Assembly: GCA_027486255.1 (NCBI GenBank)
Contig: JAIXPL010000009.1
Coordinates: 61,716 to 125,715, forward strand
Reading direction: 5' to 3'
Source: Comamonadaceae bacterium
GTDB taxonomy: Bacteria; Pseudomonadota; Gammaproteobacteria; Burkholderiales; Burkholderiaceae_C
DNA length: 64,000 nucleotides
The notes beneath the pieces are model-generated. The model searched no databases and was not told where the DNA came from. It worked only from the letters and a program-made list of their open reading frames with translations. Both the position numbers and the translations under genes were made by a program. Positions 21,354-32,296 of this stretch are shown here, piece after piece (position 1 is the first letter of the stretch; each line of letters begins with the position of its first letter).

Positions 21354-22709
21354 TCACTGGGGCGGCTCGCGGTATTCAATGTAGGCCTGGCCGCGCAGGT
21401 CCTGCAGGAAGGTGCGCATGGACTCCTCGGCCTTTTGCTCCCGCAGCTCGCGGCGGGCCAGGTCGCGCCGCTCGCGGTCGGAGAGCTGGTTCTCGCGGCG
21501 CTCGAGCACCTGAATGAGGTGCAGGCCAAAACGCGACTGCAGCGGTGCCGAGATCTGGCCGGGCTGTAGATTGTCCATCACCTGCTCGAACTCGGGCACG
21601 AACATGCCAGGGGACGCCCATCCCAGATCGCCGCCTTCCCGGGCCGAGGCGTCCTCGCTGAACTCGCGCGCCAACTGGGTGAACTCAACCTGTGCGGCCT
21701 CGATGCGGCGCTTGAAGTCGGTCAGGCGCTGGCGCGCGGCCGCCTCGCTCAAGCGAGGGCTGGGTTTGAGCAATATGTGCCGTGCACGGGTCTGGGTCAC
21801 CGTGGCCTGGGGATCGTCGGCCAACTTTCGTTCAGCCAGCTTGAGCACGTGAAAGCCTGCGCCGCTGCGCACGGGCCCGGCCAAGCCGCCCACCGGCAGG
21901 CCCTTCAGGGCATCGACAAACAGCGGTGGATAGCGCTCGGCGCTGCGAAGGCCCAGCAGTCCGCCGTTGGCCTTGTCACCCGCATCGGAGAGCTCGCGGG
22001 CCAGCGAGGCGAAGTCGGCACCAGCGTCCACGCGCTGGCGGATCTGGCGGGCCTTGGTTTCGAGGATCGCCACCTCCTCAGGGTTGGCGCTCTCGGGCAC
22101 GGCCACCAAAATTTGGGCCACGTTGATCTCAGCCGGGCCATTGGCCATCTCGGCCTTTTTCTCGGCCATGAAACGGTCGATGTCCTGCTCACTCACCCGC
22201 ACCCGGCCATCGACCTCCCGTTCACGCAGGCGCATGAGCAGCAGCTCCTCGCGCAGGTCCTGCCGAAAACGATCGAAGCTGATGCCGTCGGCGGCCAGGC
22301 GCTGGCGAAGCTCGGCCACGCTGATTTGGTTTTGGCGAGCCACGTCGGCGGCGGCCTGCTCCACCGCATCGTCCTCCACCCGGATGCCAATGGCCTTGGC
22401 CGTCTGCAGCTGCACGCGGTCGGTGATCATGCGCTCGAGCACCAGGCGCACAAACTCGGCCCGGGGAGGGACGGGGCGACCCTGCTGGGCCAGTTGTGGC
22501 GCCAAGCGCTGCATGCGCAGCAGGACTTCTTGGTTGGTGATGGGCTCGGAATTGACCACGGCCACGATGTAGTCGGCCGCCTGGATCGTGCCTCTGGCGG
22601 GCGTGCTTGTCTGGGCCTGGCTGGCACCAGCCAGACACAAGACCCCCAACAGTGCCACCAGCCGAGGCAGGCGGCGCAGGGAATGGATCGAAGAGGGGTG
22701 CTTATTCAT
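21354..22709 (-). CDS. surA: Periplasmic peptidyl-prolyl isomerase/chaperone SurA
   Basis: Signal peptide, SurA N domain and two parvulin domains; upstream of rsmA, downstream of lptD. Confidence 0.93.
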   Translation of the reverse strand: MNKHPSSIHSLRRLPRLVALLGVLCLAGASQAQTSTPARGTIQAADYIVAVVNSEPITNQEVLLRMQRLAPQLAQQGRPVPPRAEFVRLVLERMITDRVQLQTAKAIGIRVEDDAVEQAAADVARQNQISVAELRQRLAADGISFDRFRQDLREELLLMRLREREVDGRVRVSEQDIDRFMAEKKAEMANGPAEINVAQILVAVPESANPEEVAILETKARQIRQRVDAGADFASLARELSDAGDKANGGLLGLRSAERYPPLFVDALKGLPVGGLAGPVRSGAGFHVLKLAERKLADDPQATVTQTRARHILLKPSPRLSEAAARQRLTDFKRRIEAAQVEFTQLAREFSEDASAREGGDLGWASPGMFVPEFEQVMDNLQPGQISAPLQSRFGLHLIQVLERRENQLSDRERRDLARRELREQKAEESMRTFLQDLRGQAYIEYREPPQ

Positions 22710-25110
22710 AGTTGGTGAAGCGGCTGGGCATGCTGACCTGATCACGCAGCACCTGGTAGCGCGGCACGTTGGAGCGCAGGGTGCTCAGGGGATTGTTGCC
22801 GATGCGCGAAAAACCCACGAACTCGAGCTGGAACATGATCTGCGTGTTGGTGGTGGTCAAGCCCCGTGTGGAGCGCTGCAGCACGGCACGCGCGATCCAG
22901 CAGCAGCCGTCGTACTCCAGGCCCACCACGCTGTCGACCAGCTTGCCGTCGATGGCGCTGTAGTTCAAGCGCCCCACGCTGTACCAGCGCCGCCCGCCCA
23001 GGCCCTCGCCGGCCCGGGCCTGACCGCGGTCACCCCAGAGGTCGTTGATCGGCCACTGCCAGCCCACATCAATCTGTTGGCTACCATTGTCCGTGCTGGT
23101 GATCGCCTGCTGGCGCTTGTAAGACGCCGTGACCACCCGATAAGGGGTCGGGTTGTAACGGGCGCCGATGGCGCTGCGCTTGGAGTCACCTTGCTGGGGA
23201 TTGATCTGGGTGGTCAAGCTCATGGACCACTGCGGCGTCCAGTTCACACTGGCGCCCACCAGCAGGTCGCTCAGGCGGTCGGAGTTGACCGGGGGGACGC
23301 TGCCGTCCAGGGTGACGCGCTGGTCGGCAAAGCGGATGCGCTGGGCCACCCCCAGGCGCAAGGCCTCTGCGCCGGTGCTGGGCACCAGCAGGCGGGACGT
23401 CACGCCCAGCGTGACGAGGTTGGCGTCGGCAATGCGATCGTTGCCGATGTAGCTGTTTTCCAGGAACAGGCTGGCGAAGTTGAAGCTGTTTTCCGCGCTG
23501 TCGTAATTGGGCAGGGCACTCTGGTTGCGGTAAGGCGTGTACACATAAAAGGCCCGCGGCTCCAGGGTCTGAAGGAAGTCGCGGCCAAAGAAGCGGGCCT
23601 CGCGCTCGAACTGCAGACCGCCATCGAGGCTGAAGGTCGGCACGGTGCGGGCGGCCGTGTTCAGGCCGTTCCATTCCTGAGCAAAGTTGTACTGCGTGGC
23701 GTGCAGCTGCACCTTGGGCGTGATGTAGCCGGCCGCCCACACCATAGGCCGGCTGATTTGTGCGCGGCCCACGAAACGGTCGGCATTGATCTGAGAAGCC
23801 GCGATGCGCTGCGCCTGAAAGCGCGTGAAGTCGGTGTCCACCGACCAGTCCACGCCGCCCAGCCCCGCCAAGGGCACATCCAACATGGCGTAGCGCGTGG
23901 TCAGCTGAGGCAGCCGGTCATAGGGCGGCACGATGATGGAATCGGGCGACTGCAAGGTCTGCCAGGTGAGCGAGCGCAGGCCCACCGTCCAGGGGCCACG
24001 GCCCCAGTTCAGCGACACATCGCTGGGCAAGAGGCGCTGCACCAGCGCCTTATTCTGCTGGCGCGGGAAATCGCGCCAGTAGTTGTCATCGCTCACCCGA
24101 TTCAGGTTCAGCGCATAGCTCAGGCCGCCGCCGGCCACACTGGCAGGTAGCAGGCTGTTGTGCTGCAAGCTGTAGGCCCAGCGGTCCTGGCCAGCCAGGC
24201 TGTCACCCGGCATGAAATTGGTGCGCAGGACGCCGCGGTACTCGCGCTCCAGGTAGCGGAACTCGGCACCCACATCGAGACCACGCTTGCTCATCAAGGT
24301 GGGGGTGATGGTGGCGTCGCGGTTGGGTGCGATGTCCAGATAGTAGGGCGTGACCAAGCTGAAGCCGCTGGTGGTGTCCAGCACGTACGAAGGCGGCAGG
24401 AAGCCGGACTTGCGCTGTTCGCTCAGGGGAAAACTCACGCTGCCCCCCCAAGCCAGGAAGGGTACGCCTTTGAAGCGCAGCACCGGCCTGTAGGCCTCGC
24501 CAACGCCGGCGTCAAAGTCGAAGTACATGCGCTGGGCACGGAAGTCCCAACTGGGATTCCAGCTGGCTTCGTTGTCGCGTTCGCAGGTGGTGTAAACCGC
24601 CCGGTGCGCGATCATGCGCTGCTCGCCCAGGAAGTCGATGCGTTCGGCCCGCCCGTTGGCGCCGCTGCGCAGGCGGAAGTCGACCTGGCTGAAAAAGCCC
24701 TCGAAGGTATCCAGCCTCAGTTGAAGCTCGGTGCCGAGAAACAGATTGCCCATGGTCTGGATGCGCACCGGGCCCTGGGTGGTAACGAGCTGGGTGGACT
24801 CTTCCAGATCAATCCGGTCGGCCCGAATGGCCGTGGCCGCGCGGCGCAGCTCGGCCTGGCCCTGAACACTGGTGCGCACCTCGGGCTGGCCACTGACGCG
24901 GTCACCGAAAACGAAGGTCGGGCCCTTCTTGCTCTCGGGAGAGAGCTCCTCGGCCAGCATGGGCGAGGGGCGCAGGTAAACCGGAGGCGGGGCCGCCTCG
25001 CTGCCGGGCGGGGCCTGGGCGTGGGCCAGGGAAATGGCCAGTGTGGCCAGGCCCGAGAAGATGCTTGCGCCGGCCAGAGGTAGAAAACGCGGACGTGGGG
25101 CCGAGCGCAT
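22702..25110 (-). CDS. lptD: LPS-assembly protein LptD
   Basis: Signal peptide, OstA-like N-terminal domain, beta-barrel C-terminus (PRAFYVYTPYRNQSALPNYDS); surA neighbour. Confidence 0.93.
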   Translation of the reverse strand: MRSAPRPRFLPLAGASIFSGLATLAISLAHAQAPPGSEAAPPPVYLRPSPMLAEELSPESKKGPTFVFGDRVSGQPEVRTSVQGQAELRRAATAIRADRIDLEESTQLVTTQGPVRIQTMGNLFLGTELQLRLDTFEGFFSQVDFRLRSGANGRAERIDFLGEQRMIAHRAVYTTCERDNEASWNPSWDFRAQRMYFDFDAGVGEAYRPVLRFKGVPFLAWGGSVSFPLSEQRKSGFLPPSYVLDTTSGFSLVTPYYLDIAPNRDATITPTLMSKRGLDVGAEFRYLEREYRGVLRTNFMPGDSLAGQDRWAYSLQHNSLLPASVAGGGLSYALNLNRVSDDNYWRDFPRQQNKALVQRLLPSDVSLNWGRGPWTVGLRSLTWQTLQSPDSIIVPPYDRLPQLTTRYAMLDVPLAGLGGVDWSVDTDFTRFQAQRIAASQINADRFVGRAQISRPMVWAAGYITPKVQLHATQYNFAQEWNGLNTAARTVPTFSLDGGLQFEREARFFGRDFLQTLEPRAFYVYTPYRNQSALPNYDSAENSFNFASLFLENSYIGNDRIADANLVTLGVTSRLLVPSTGAEALRLGVAQRIRFADQRVTLDGSVPPVNSDRLSDLLVGASVNWTPQWSMSLTTQINPQQGDSKRSAIGARYNPTPYRVVTASYKRQQAITSTDNGSQQIDVGWQWPINDLWGDRGQARAGEGLGGRRWYSVGRLNYSAIDGKLVDSVVGLEYDGCCWIARAVLQRSTRGLTTTNTQIMFQLEFVGFSRIGNNPLSTLRSNVPRYQVLRDQVSMPSRFTNYE

Positions 25111-25169
25111 CGTGAAATATGAGATAAAACCCGAGTCTGCCAAATTCGCACAATTATCCACGAGCCCCC

Positions 25170-26291
25170 ATGACGCCCTCTTCCGCACCGTCCCCGGCCC
25201 AGAGCGCGGCAGCCACCGCCGTGACCTGGGCCGACCCGGCCCGCGCCGCAGCCTTCGAGGCATGGCTGCAGCGCCTGGCCCAGGACCAGCGCCTGCACAC
25301 CAGCAGCCTGCGCCCAGCCTCGGCCGATGCGAGCTTTAGGCGCTACCTGCGCATCGACACCGTGCAGGGGGACAGCCGCATCATCATGGACGCCCCGCCC
25401 GCCCACGAGAACTGCGAGCCCTTCGTGCAGGTGGCCGGCTTGATGCACAGCGCCGGTCTGCGCGCCCCGGAGGTGCTGGCCTGGGACCAGGCGCAGGGCT
25501 TCATGCTGCTGAACGATCTGGGTGCGCAGACCATGATGCAGCTGATCCAGCAAGGCGACACCACGCAGACCCCTCAGCGCGGCGAGCTCGCCCACGATCT
25601 GTACCTGGGCGCCATCGATGCGCTCGTGCGCTGGCAGCTCGCCTCGCGGCCCGGCGTGCTGCCGCCCTATGACGACGCGCTGCTCTCACGCGAGCTCGCC
25701 CTCTTCCCCGACTGGTACGTGGCCCGCCACCGCGGCCTGCAGCTCAGCGCCAAACAGCAACAGACGCTAGAGGCGCTCTTTGCGCAGATCCGGCAACACA
25801 ACCTCGAAGCCCTGGGTGGCGCCCGCGTGTATGTGCACCGCGACTTCATGCCGCGCAACCTCATGGTGCAGCCGGCCGATCCGCGCGCGCCCCTGGGCGT
25901 GCTGGATTTCCAAGATGCGGTCTATGGCCCCATCACCTATGACATCGCCAGCCTGATGCGCGATGCGTTTTTGAGCTGGGACGAGGAGTTCGTGCTCGAC
26001 ATCACCGTGCGCTACTGGCAACAGGCCCGTCAGGCGGGCCTGCCGGTGGGCGACGACTTCGGCGAGTTCTATGCCGCGGTCGAGTGGATGGGCCTGCAGC
26101 GGCACCTGAAGGTGCTGGGCATCTTTGCGCGCCTGACCCTGCGCGACGGCAAGCCCCACTACCTGGCCGACACACCGCGCTTCATCCAGTACGTGCGCAG
26201 CACCGCCTCGCGCTACCGACCGCTCGGCCCTCTGATGCACCTGCTCGAAGAGATCGAAGGCAGTGCCGTGCAAGCGGGCTACACCTTCTGA
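25170..26291 (+). CDS. amgK: Aminoglycoside phosphotransferase-fold sugar kinase (AmgK-like)
   Basis: RVYVHRDFMPRNLMV and GVLDFQDAVYGPITYDIASLMRDAF; divergent from lptD as in pseudomonads. Confidence 0.8.
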   Translation: MTPSSAPSPAQSAAATAVTWADPARAAAFEAWLQRLAQDQRLHTSSLRPASADASFRRYLRIDTVQGDSRIIMDAPPAHENCEPFVQVAGLMHSAGLRAPEVLAWDQAQGFMLLNDLGAQTMMQLIQQGDTTQTPQRGELAHDLYLGAIDALVRWQLASRPGVLPPYDDALLSRELALFPDWYVARHRGLQLSAKQQQTLEALFAQIRQHNLEALGGARVYVHRDFMPRNLMVQPADPRAPLGVLDFQDAVYGPITYDIASLMRDAFLSWDEEFVLDITVRYWQQARQAGLPVGDDFGEFYAAVEWMGLQRHLKVLGIFARLTLRDGKPHYLADTPRFIQYVRSTASRYRPLGPLMHLLEEIEGSAVQAGYTF

Positions 26292-27010
26292 TGCCCCGCT
26301 TCTTCGTCGACCTGCCCCTGCAGACCGGGGCCGAACTGCCCCTGCCGGCCGGCGCTGCGCGGCATGTGCAGGTGCTGCGCATGCAGCCTGGCCAAGCGCT
26401 GACCTTGTTCAACGGACAGGGCGGCCAATGGCAGGCCCGCATCCAGCGCATGGGCCGCAGTGAGGTCGACGTGCACATCGAATCGCACGAAGCCGTGGAG
26501 CGCGAAGCGGGCCGGCGCGTGCACCTGGCGCTGGGCATGCCTGCCAACGAGCGCATGGACTGGCTGGTGGAAAAAGCCGCCGAGCTGGGCACCGCCAGTC
26601 TTCAGCCCCTGCACACCGCGCACAGCGTGCTGCGCCTGTCTGGCGATCGTGCCCCCAAGAAGCAACAGCACTGGCAGCAGGTGGCCGCCGCGGCCTGCGA
26701 GCAATGCGGCGGCAACCGTGTGCCCCGGGTGGAAGCCGTGCGCGAACTGGGCGCATGGTTGCCCCAGTCAGCGGGCGTGGCGCCCCTTCGCTGCGTGCTC
26801 TCCCTGGCCGAAGGCAGCCAGCCCCTGTCCCAGGTGCTGGCCGCGCATCCCGTGGGCGAGCTGCTGTTCTTGAGCGGGCCCGAAGGCGGCCTCTCGCCCG
26901 CCGAAGATGCTCAGGCACGCGCCGCCGGTTTCATGCCCGTGACCCTGGGGCCGCGCATCCTGCGCGCCGAAACCGCGGCCCTGGCCGCGCTGGCGCAGGC
27001 GCTGGGCTGA
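26291..27010 (+). CDS. rsmE: 16S rRNA (uracil(1498)-N(3))-methyltransferase
   Basis: MPRFFVDLPL...RHVQVLRMQPGQ...FLSGPEGGLSPAED...LGPRILRAETA. Confidence 0.93.
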   Translation: MPRFFVDLPLQTGAELPLPAGAARHVQVLRMQPGQALTLFNGQGGQWQARIQRMGRSEVDVHIESHEAVEREAGRRVHLALGMPANERMDWLVEKAAELGTASLQPLHTAHSVLRLSGDRAPKKQQHWQQVAAAACEQCGGNRVPRVEAVRELGAWLPQSAGVAPLRCVLSLAEGSQPLSQVLAAHPVGELLFLSGPEGGLSPAEDAQARAAGFMPVTLGPRILRAETAALAALAQALG

Positions 27011-27055
27011 GCCGAGGCGACAGTTCCCCTTCGGCGTGTCGGTTATAAGCCAGGG

Positions 27056-28234
27056 ATGAACCGTCATCTCTGGCTGCTGGTGGCCTGCCAAGGCATTTTC
27101 TTCACCAACAACGTCACCTTCATCGCCATCAATGGCCTGGTGGGCTTGGCGCTGGCGCCGGTGGGCTGGATGGCGACCCTCCCGGTGATGGGCTACGTGG
27201 TGGGCGGCGCGCTGTCCACCGGGCTGGTGGCGCGCACGCAGCAGCGCTGGGGCCGCAAAGGCTCTTTCCAGCTGGGCCTGGCGGTGGCGGTGTTCTCCTC
27301 GCTCTTGTGCGCCTGGGCGGCCTACACCAGCCACTTCTGGGTGCTGGTGGCCGCCACGGTGATTGCGGGCTACTACAACGCCAACGCCCAGCTCTACCGC
27401 TTTGCCGCGGCCGAGCTGGCCGAGCCCTCCAACCGCGAGAAAGCCGTCTCCTTCGTCATGGCCGGGGGGCTGATCGGCGCGATTGCCGGCCCCAACCTCG
27501 CTTCAGCCACCCGCAACCTCACGGCCATTCCATTCGCAGGCGCCTACTTTTCATTGGCCGGCGTGGCCCTCTTGGGCATGGCGGTGCTGTCCTTCATCCA
27601 CTTTCCGCCGCCGCCTGCCAAGGGCAGCGCCGGGGGCGGGCGGCCGCTGGGCGAGATCATGCGCCAGCCCGTGTTCGTGGTGGCGGCCATCGGCAGCGCC
27701 CTGGGCTTTGGCGTGATGAACCTGCTCATGGCCGCCACGCCGCTGGCCATGCAGACCTGCGGACTGCCGTTTTCCGAAGCGGCCATCGTGCTGCAGTGGC
27801 ACGTGATCGGCATGTTCGCACCCGGCTTTTTCACCGGCCACCTGATCAAGCGCTTTGGCACCCTGCCCATCATGGGCCTGGGCCTGAGCCTGAACGTGGT
27901 GTGCGTGATGATTGCGCTCTCAGGTGTCGAGCTGCATCACTTTGAAATGGCCCTCTTCCTGCTCGGCGTGGGCTGGAACTTCCTGTTCACCGGCAGCACC
28001 ACCCTGGCCCTGGGGACCTGGCGGCCCGAGGAAAAAGACAAGGCACAAGGTGCGCTCAACTTCTGCGTGTTTGCGGTGACCGCCATCACTTCGCTGGCCT
28101 CGGGCATCCTGGTCACCACACAGGGATGGACCTTGCTGAACCTCGGCTCGCTCCTGCCCATGGCCGTGATGGGCCTGTCGCTGGTGTGGCTGGCGCTGCG
28201 ACAAAAAAGGGAATCCGCCGCAGCACCGGTGTAA
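27056..28234 (+). CDS. MFS transporter
   Basis: ~12 hydrophobic segments; MFS-like translation. Confidence 0.88.
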   Translation: MNRHLWLLVACQGIFFTNNVTFIAINGLVGLALAPVGWMATLPVMGYVVGGALSTGLVARTQQRWGRKGSFQLGLAVAVFSSLLCAWAAYTSHFWVLVAATVIAGYYNANAQLYRFAAAELAEPSNREKAVSFVMAGGLIGAIAGPNLASATRNLTAIPFAGAYFSLAGVALLGMAVLSFIHFPPPPAKGSAGGGRPLGEIMRQPVFVVAAIGSALGFGVMNLLMAATPLAMQTCGLPFSEAAIVLQWHVIGMFAPGFFTGHLIKRFGTLPIMGLGLSLNVVCVMIALSGVELHHFEMALFLLGVGWNFLFTGSTTLALGTWRPEEKDKAQGALNFCVFAVTAITSLASGILVTTQGWTLLNLGSLLPMAVMGLSLVWLALRQKRESAAAPV

Positions 28235-28279
28235 GGTCCCGACCCCATCGCTTGGGAGCCCGGCCGAGCTGGCGCGGCC

Positions 28280-29761
28280 TCAGCCCGGCATGCGCGCGAT
28301 CACCTGTGCCACGGCGGCCGTAAGTCGCTTGGCGTAGGGCACATGCAAAAACTCATTCGGCCCGTGAGCGTTGCTCTTGGGGCCGAGTACGCCGCAGACC
28401 ATCATCTGCGCCTTTGGGAAACCCTGGCTGAGCAGGTTCATGAGCGGAATCGTCCCGCCCTGGCCGATGGTGGCGCAGGCTGCACCAAAGCAGGCCTGTG
28501 ATGCGTCTTGCAGGGCCGCCTCGAACCAGTCGGCCGTGGCGGGCGCATTCCAGCCGGTGGCCCCACCACCGCCTTCAAACGTGACCTTGGCCTGGTAGGG
28601 CGCGTTGTCCTCCAGCAGGGTCTTGAGCTGCTGCACGGCCTGCGCGGCATCCACCAAGGGCGGCAGGCGCAGCGAGAGTTTGAAGGCGGTGTAGGGCCGC
28701 AGCACATTACCGGCGTCCTTGAGCGCGGGCAGGCCGTCGGCACCGGTCACACTCAGCGTGGGGCGCCAGGTGCGGTTAAGGAGAGCCTCCACGGGGTCGC
28801 GCGTCATGGGCAGGGTGAAGGCGCTTGAGCCGCCGCAGTCGTGGTGCGCCCAGGGAAAGCGCGCGTGCAGCTCGTCGCCCAGGATGTCGGCCGTGGCACG
28901 CGCCTCTTCAAGGCGCTGCGCCGGGATCTCACCATGAAAAGCCGCCGGCAAGAGCCGCCCAGTGGCGCTGTCTTCCAGGCGGTCGAGCAGGTGGCGCAGG
29001 ATGCGAAAGCTCGAAGGCACCACACCGCTGGCATCGCCCGAGTGCACGCCCTCGGTGAGCACCTCCACCTTGAGCGTGCCCGTGACATTGCCACGCAAGC
29101 TGGTGGTGAGCCACAGCTGGTCGTAGTTGCCGGCACCGGAATCGAGGCAGATGACCAGCCCCACCTCGCCCAGGCGGCTTTTGAGCGCATCCACGTAGGG
29201 CAGCAGGTCGTAAGAGCCGCTTTCCTCGCAGGTTTCAATGAGGCCCACGATGCGCGGATGCGCCACCCCTTGCGATTTGAGCGCCTGAATGGCGGCTACG
29301 CTGGCGTAGATGGCGTAGCCGTCATCAGCGCCGCCGCGGCCGTAGAGCTTGCCGTCCTCATAGTGCGGTGTCCAGGGCCCGAGGTCCGAGCGCCAGCCTG
29401 AAAACTCGGGCTGCTTGTCCAGGTGGCCGTACATCAGCACCGTGGGCTGCGCCACCGACGAGCCAGCCGGCACCGGCCGGGTGGCGGCCACCTCGAAGAA
29501 GATCACCGGCGTGCGTCCGGGCAGGCGCACCACCTCCAGCGCCAGGCCCGGGACTTTTTGCGCCTCGACCCAGGCGGCGGCATGGCGCACCACGGTGTCG
29601 ATGTGGCCGTGGGCGGCCCAGTCCGCATCGAACAGGGGCGACTTGGCCGGGATGGCAATGTAGTCACTGAGCTGGCGAACGATGTCGGTGTCCCATTGCG
29701 CGCTGACTTGGTCCAGCGCAGCGGCGGTGTTGAGCACGGAAGCAGGCAAAGGGGCGTTCAT
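28280..29761 (-). CDS. M20 family metallopeptidase (dipeptidase)
   Basis: VLMYGHLDKQPE, GRGGADDGYAIYA, GLIETCEESGSYDL metal-site motifs. Confidence 0.9.
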   Translation of the reverse strand: MNAPLPASVLNTAAALDQVSAQWDTDIVRQLSDYIAIPAKSPLFDADWAAHGHIDTVVRHAAAWVEAQKVPGLALEVVRLPGRTPVIFFEVAATRPVPAGSSVAQPTVLMYGHLDKQPEFSGWRSDLGPWTPHYEDGKLYGRGGADDGYAIYASVAAIQALKSQGVAHPRIVGLIETCEESGSYDLLPYVDALKSRLGEVGLVICLDSGAGNYDQLWLTTSLRGNVTGTLKVEVLTEGVHSGDASGVVPSSFRILRHLLDRLEDSATGRLLPAAFHGEIPAQRLEEARATADILGDELHARFPWAHHDCGGSSAFTLPMTRDPVEALLNRTWRPTLSVTGADGLPALKDAGNVLRPYTAFKLSLRLPPLVDAAQAVQQLKTLLEDNAPYQAKVTFEGGGGATGWNAPATADWFEAALQDASQACFGAACATIGQGGTIPLMNLLSQGFPKAQMMVCGVLGPKSNAHGPNEFLHVPYAKRLTAAVAQVIARMPG

Positions 29762-29777
29762 GGCAATCCTTGAAAGC

Positions 29778-30377
29778 TCAGCGGGCGCTGGCCGGGGCGG
29801 GTGGGCGGAACTCGAGCACCAGGGCCTGCGGCGTGACCTTGAACTCCGTTGGCTGCAGGCCCAGCAACTGCAAGCTGTTCCAGTCGGCCTCGCTCACCTG
29901 GTGCAGCACCTGGTCGTTGAGGGCCCGCTCGGCCAGGCGCGGGGCATAGCGGTTCATGAGCTCCTGGTAGGCCGGGGCCAGGCGCGTGAAAGCCAGTTGC
30001 TGCACGCGCACATCGCGCAGGCGCACGGTGCGGTCCGACGGTTCAAAGCGCAGGCCGTAGTCCAAGGCCAGGCTGGCAGGGTGGCTGGTCCGCAGCAGGC
30101 GCTCGGTGATATCGAGCCTGAGTTCGGTGGCGATACGCCCAGTCTCCGGCAAAAGGCGCAGACGCGGCGCGCTCAAGCGCACCGAGAGCACATCGGCCAC
30201 GCGCTGCTCCAGTGGAAAACGACGCTCCAGGGTCGATTGCAGCTGCTCGTGACTCATGCTGATGCTGCGGCCGGTGAGCAATTGCACGGCCGGGCTGCTG
30301 CAGGCGCTCAGGGTGTGCAAGCCCCAAGCGCCGAGCAGCGCTCGACCCAGAAACCGGCGTGAAATTGTGGTGGACAT
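29778..30377 (-). CDS. DUF1439-type (YceB-like) lipoprotein
   Basis: ISRRFLGRALLGAWGLHTLSAC lipobox-like N-terminus; LLTGRSISMSHEQLQSTLERRFP. Confidence 0.7.
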   Translation of the reverse strand: MSTTISRRFLGRALLGAWGLHTLSACSSPAVQLLTGRSISMSHEQLQSTLERRFPLEQRVADVLSVRLSAPRLRLLPETGRIATELRLDITERLLRTSHPASLALDYGLRFEPSDRTVRLRDVRVQQLAFTRLAPAYQELMNRYAPRLAERALNDQVLHQVSEADWNSLQLLGLQPTEFKVTPQALVLEFRPPAPASAR

Positions 30378-30427
30378 GCCTGGATTTTGCGCCGTCTTGG
30401 GGCCAGGGGGGTCGGCCAGGCGGTGAA

Positions 30428-32266
30428 TCAGCGACCCGGGGCGGCCGCTGCCGGCTGCTCGGGCCCGGGCACCGTCTGGCATTCCCAGAAAATGCGTGCG
30501 CGGCACTGGCGGCAGATCTCGGGGTCGAGCTTGGGAAAGATGGTGGCAATGGCCGTGCGCTTGTCCGGAAACTGGTGCTCCGGGCCCAGCAGGCGCGTAA
30601 AGCCCGTGGTCTTCCACAGGTGCAGCACCTCCGGGCGGGGCCGGTGGAAGTACAGGTCGCCACCCATGGCGCGGCGGGCGTTGAGCTCGGCCTCCCACAG
30701 CTCGGCGCCGGCCAGGTCGATGAAGTTCATGCTCTTGCCCATCACCAGCAGGTGCTTTTGCGGATGCGGCACCGAGCGCAGGGCCTGCAAGGTGTCCGAG
30801 ACATGCGCCACGGCGCCAAAGTACACCTCGCCCTCCATGCGCAGCAGCTTGAGCTGCGGGCATTCGGGCAGGCGCTGGCCCTGCGGGGCGCGCGTGAGCT
30901 CGGCAGGGCCTTGGTCTTCCAGCACCACGAACTGCCGCTCCGGCGAAGTGCTGTCAAAACCCATGCTGCGCATGGCCGGGCGGGCCGTGCGGTAGAGAAA
31001 GCCCAGCAGCGACAGCAGCGTGCCCAGCACGATGGCCATCTCCAGGCGAATGGTCAGGGTGGCCACCAAAGTGGCGGCCGCCACGCCAAATTCCTGGCGG
31101 GACAGCTGCCACAGCGAGCGCCAGCGCTGGGTGTCGAGCAGGAACACACCGACGAGCAAGAGCAGGGCCGACACCGCCGCCATGGGAATGCGCGCCAGCA
31201 CCGGCGCCACCAGGCTGGCCAGCAGGAGCAGCAAGAGTGCGGAAAACACCGCCGCCAGCGGCGTGCGGGCACCGGCCTCCAGGTTGGGCATGGAGCGGTT
31301 GACCGAGCCGCAAGAGACATAGCTCGAGAAAAAACCGCCGACGATGTTCGACAGGCCCTGGCCCCGGAATTCGCGGTTGGCATCGATGCGCTGGCCGGAA
31401 CGCGCCGCCACCGCCTGGGCCATGGAAATGGCCTGGCCCAAGGCCACGATGGTCAGTGAAAAAGCCAGCCCCATGAGCTCGGGCAGCAGGGACCAGTTGA
31501 TCTGCGGCACATGAAAGCGTGGCCAGGGCGGGGGCACCTCCCCCACCTCCACCAGACCGGCCACCCAGGGAGCGAGCCCCACCTGGATGGAAGCCAGCCA
31601 GGTCAGGGCCGTGGCCACCGCCAGGCCCAGCAACATGGCGGGCCAGCGGGGGCGCCAGCGGCGGCAAGCGAGCGTGACCGCCAGGGTCAGCGCCGCCACG
31701 GCCAGCGCGGCAGGCTGCACGCGGCCAGCGTGCTCCCACAGGCCCTGCACCACCGCTATCGGCGAGCCGCCCACCGACAGGCCCAGCATAGCGGGCAAGG
31801 CATGCACGATGATGAGCAAGGCCGCCCCCGACGTGAAGCCAAACAGCACGGAAGGCGAGATGAAATTAGCCAGCATGCCCAGCCGCAGCGCGCCAATGAG
31901 CCACTGCATGAGGCCCACCATCACCGTCACGGCCAGCGCCAGCTGCACGTACTCGGGGCCGAAAGGCATGGCCAAGGGTGAGAGCATGGCCAAGAGGGCC
32001 AGGGAGTTGGCGTTGGTGGGGCCGGACATCATGTGCCAGCTCGAACCGAACATGGCCGCAATGATGCAGGGCACGATGGCGGTGTACAGGCCGTACTCCG
32101 GGGGCATGCCCGCCAGCGTGGCAAAGGCAATGCCTTGCGGCAGCACCAGCACAGCCCCCAGCAGGCCGGCCATGAGGTCGGCGCGGAGGGTGACGCGGGA
32201 GACCTGGCGCACCCAGCCCCCAAACAGCCGCTCCAGCCAAGACAGGGAAGAAGGCGCGGAACTCAT
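30428..32266 (-). CDS. SulP family inorganic anion transporter with STAS domain
   Basis: LLGAVLVLPQGIAFATLAGMPPEYGLYTAIVP SulP motif and C-terminal STAS-like region. Confidence 0.9.
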   Translation of the reverse strand: MSSAPSSLSWLERLFGGWVRQVSRVTLRADLMAGLLGAVLVLPQGIAFATLAGMPPEYGLYTAIVPCIIAAMFGSSWHMMSGPTNANSLALLAMLSPLAMPFGPEYVQLALAVTVMVGLMQWLIGALRLGMLANFISPSVLFGFTSGAALLIIVHALPAMLGLSVGGSPIAVVQGLWEHAGRVQPAALAVAALTLAVTLACRRWRPRWPAMLLGLAVATALTWLASIQVGLAPWVAGLVEVGEVPPPWPRFHVPQINWSLLPELMGLAFSLTIVALGQAISMAQAVAARSGQRIDANREFRGQGLSNIVGGFFSSYVSCGSVNRSMPNLEAGARTPLAAVFSALLLLLLASLVAPVLARIPMAAVSALLLLVGVFLLDTQRWRSLWQLSRQEFGVAAATLVATLTIRLEMAIVLGTLLSLLGFLYRTARPAMRSMGFDSTSPERQFVVLEDQGPAELTRAPQGQRLPECPQLKLLRMEGEVYFGAVAHVSDTLQALRSVPHPQKHLLVMGKSMNFIDLAGAELWEAELNARRAMGGDLYFHRPRPEVLHLWKTTGFTRLLGPEHQFPDKRTAIATIFPKLDPEICRQCRARIFWECQTVPGPEQPAAAAPGR

Positions 32267-32296
32267 ATCTCGAACATACGGTGAGTCGGCTGCCGC

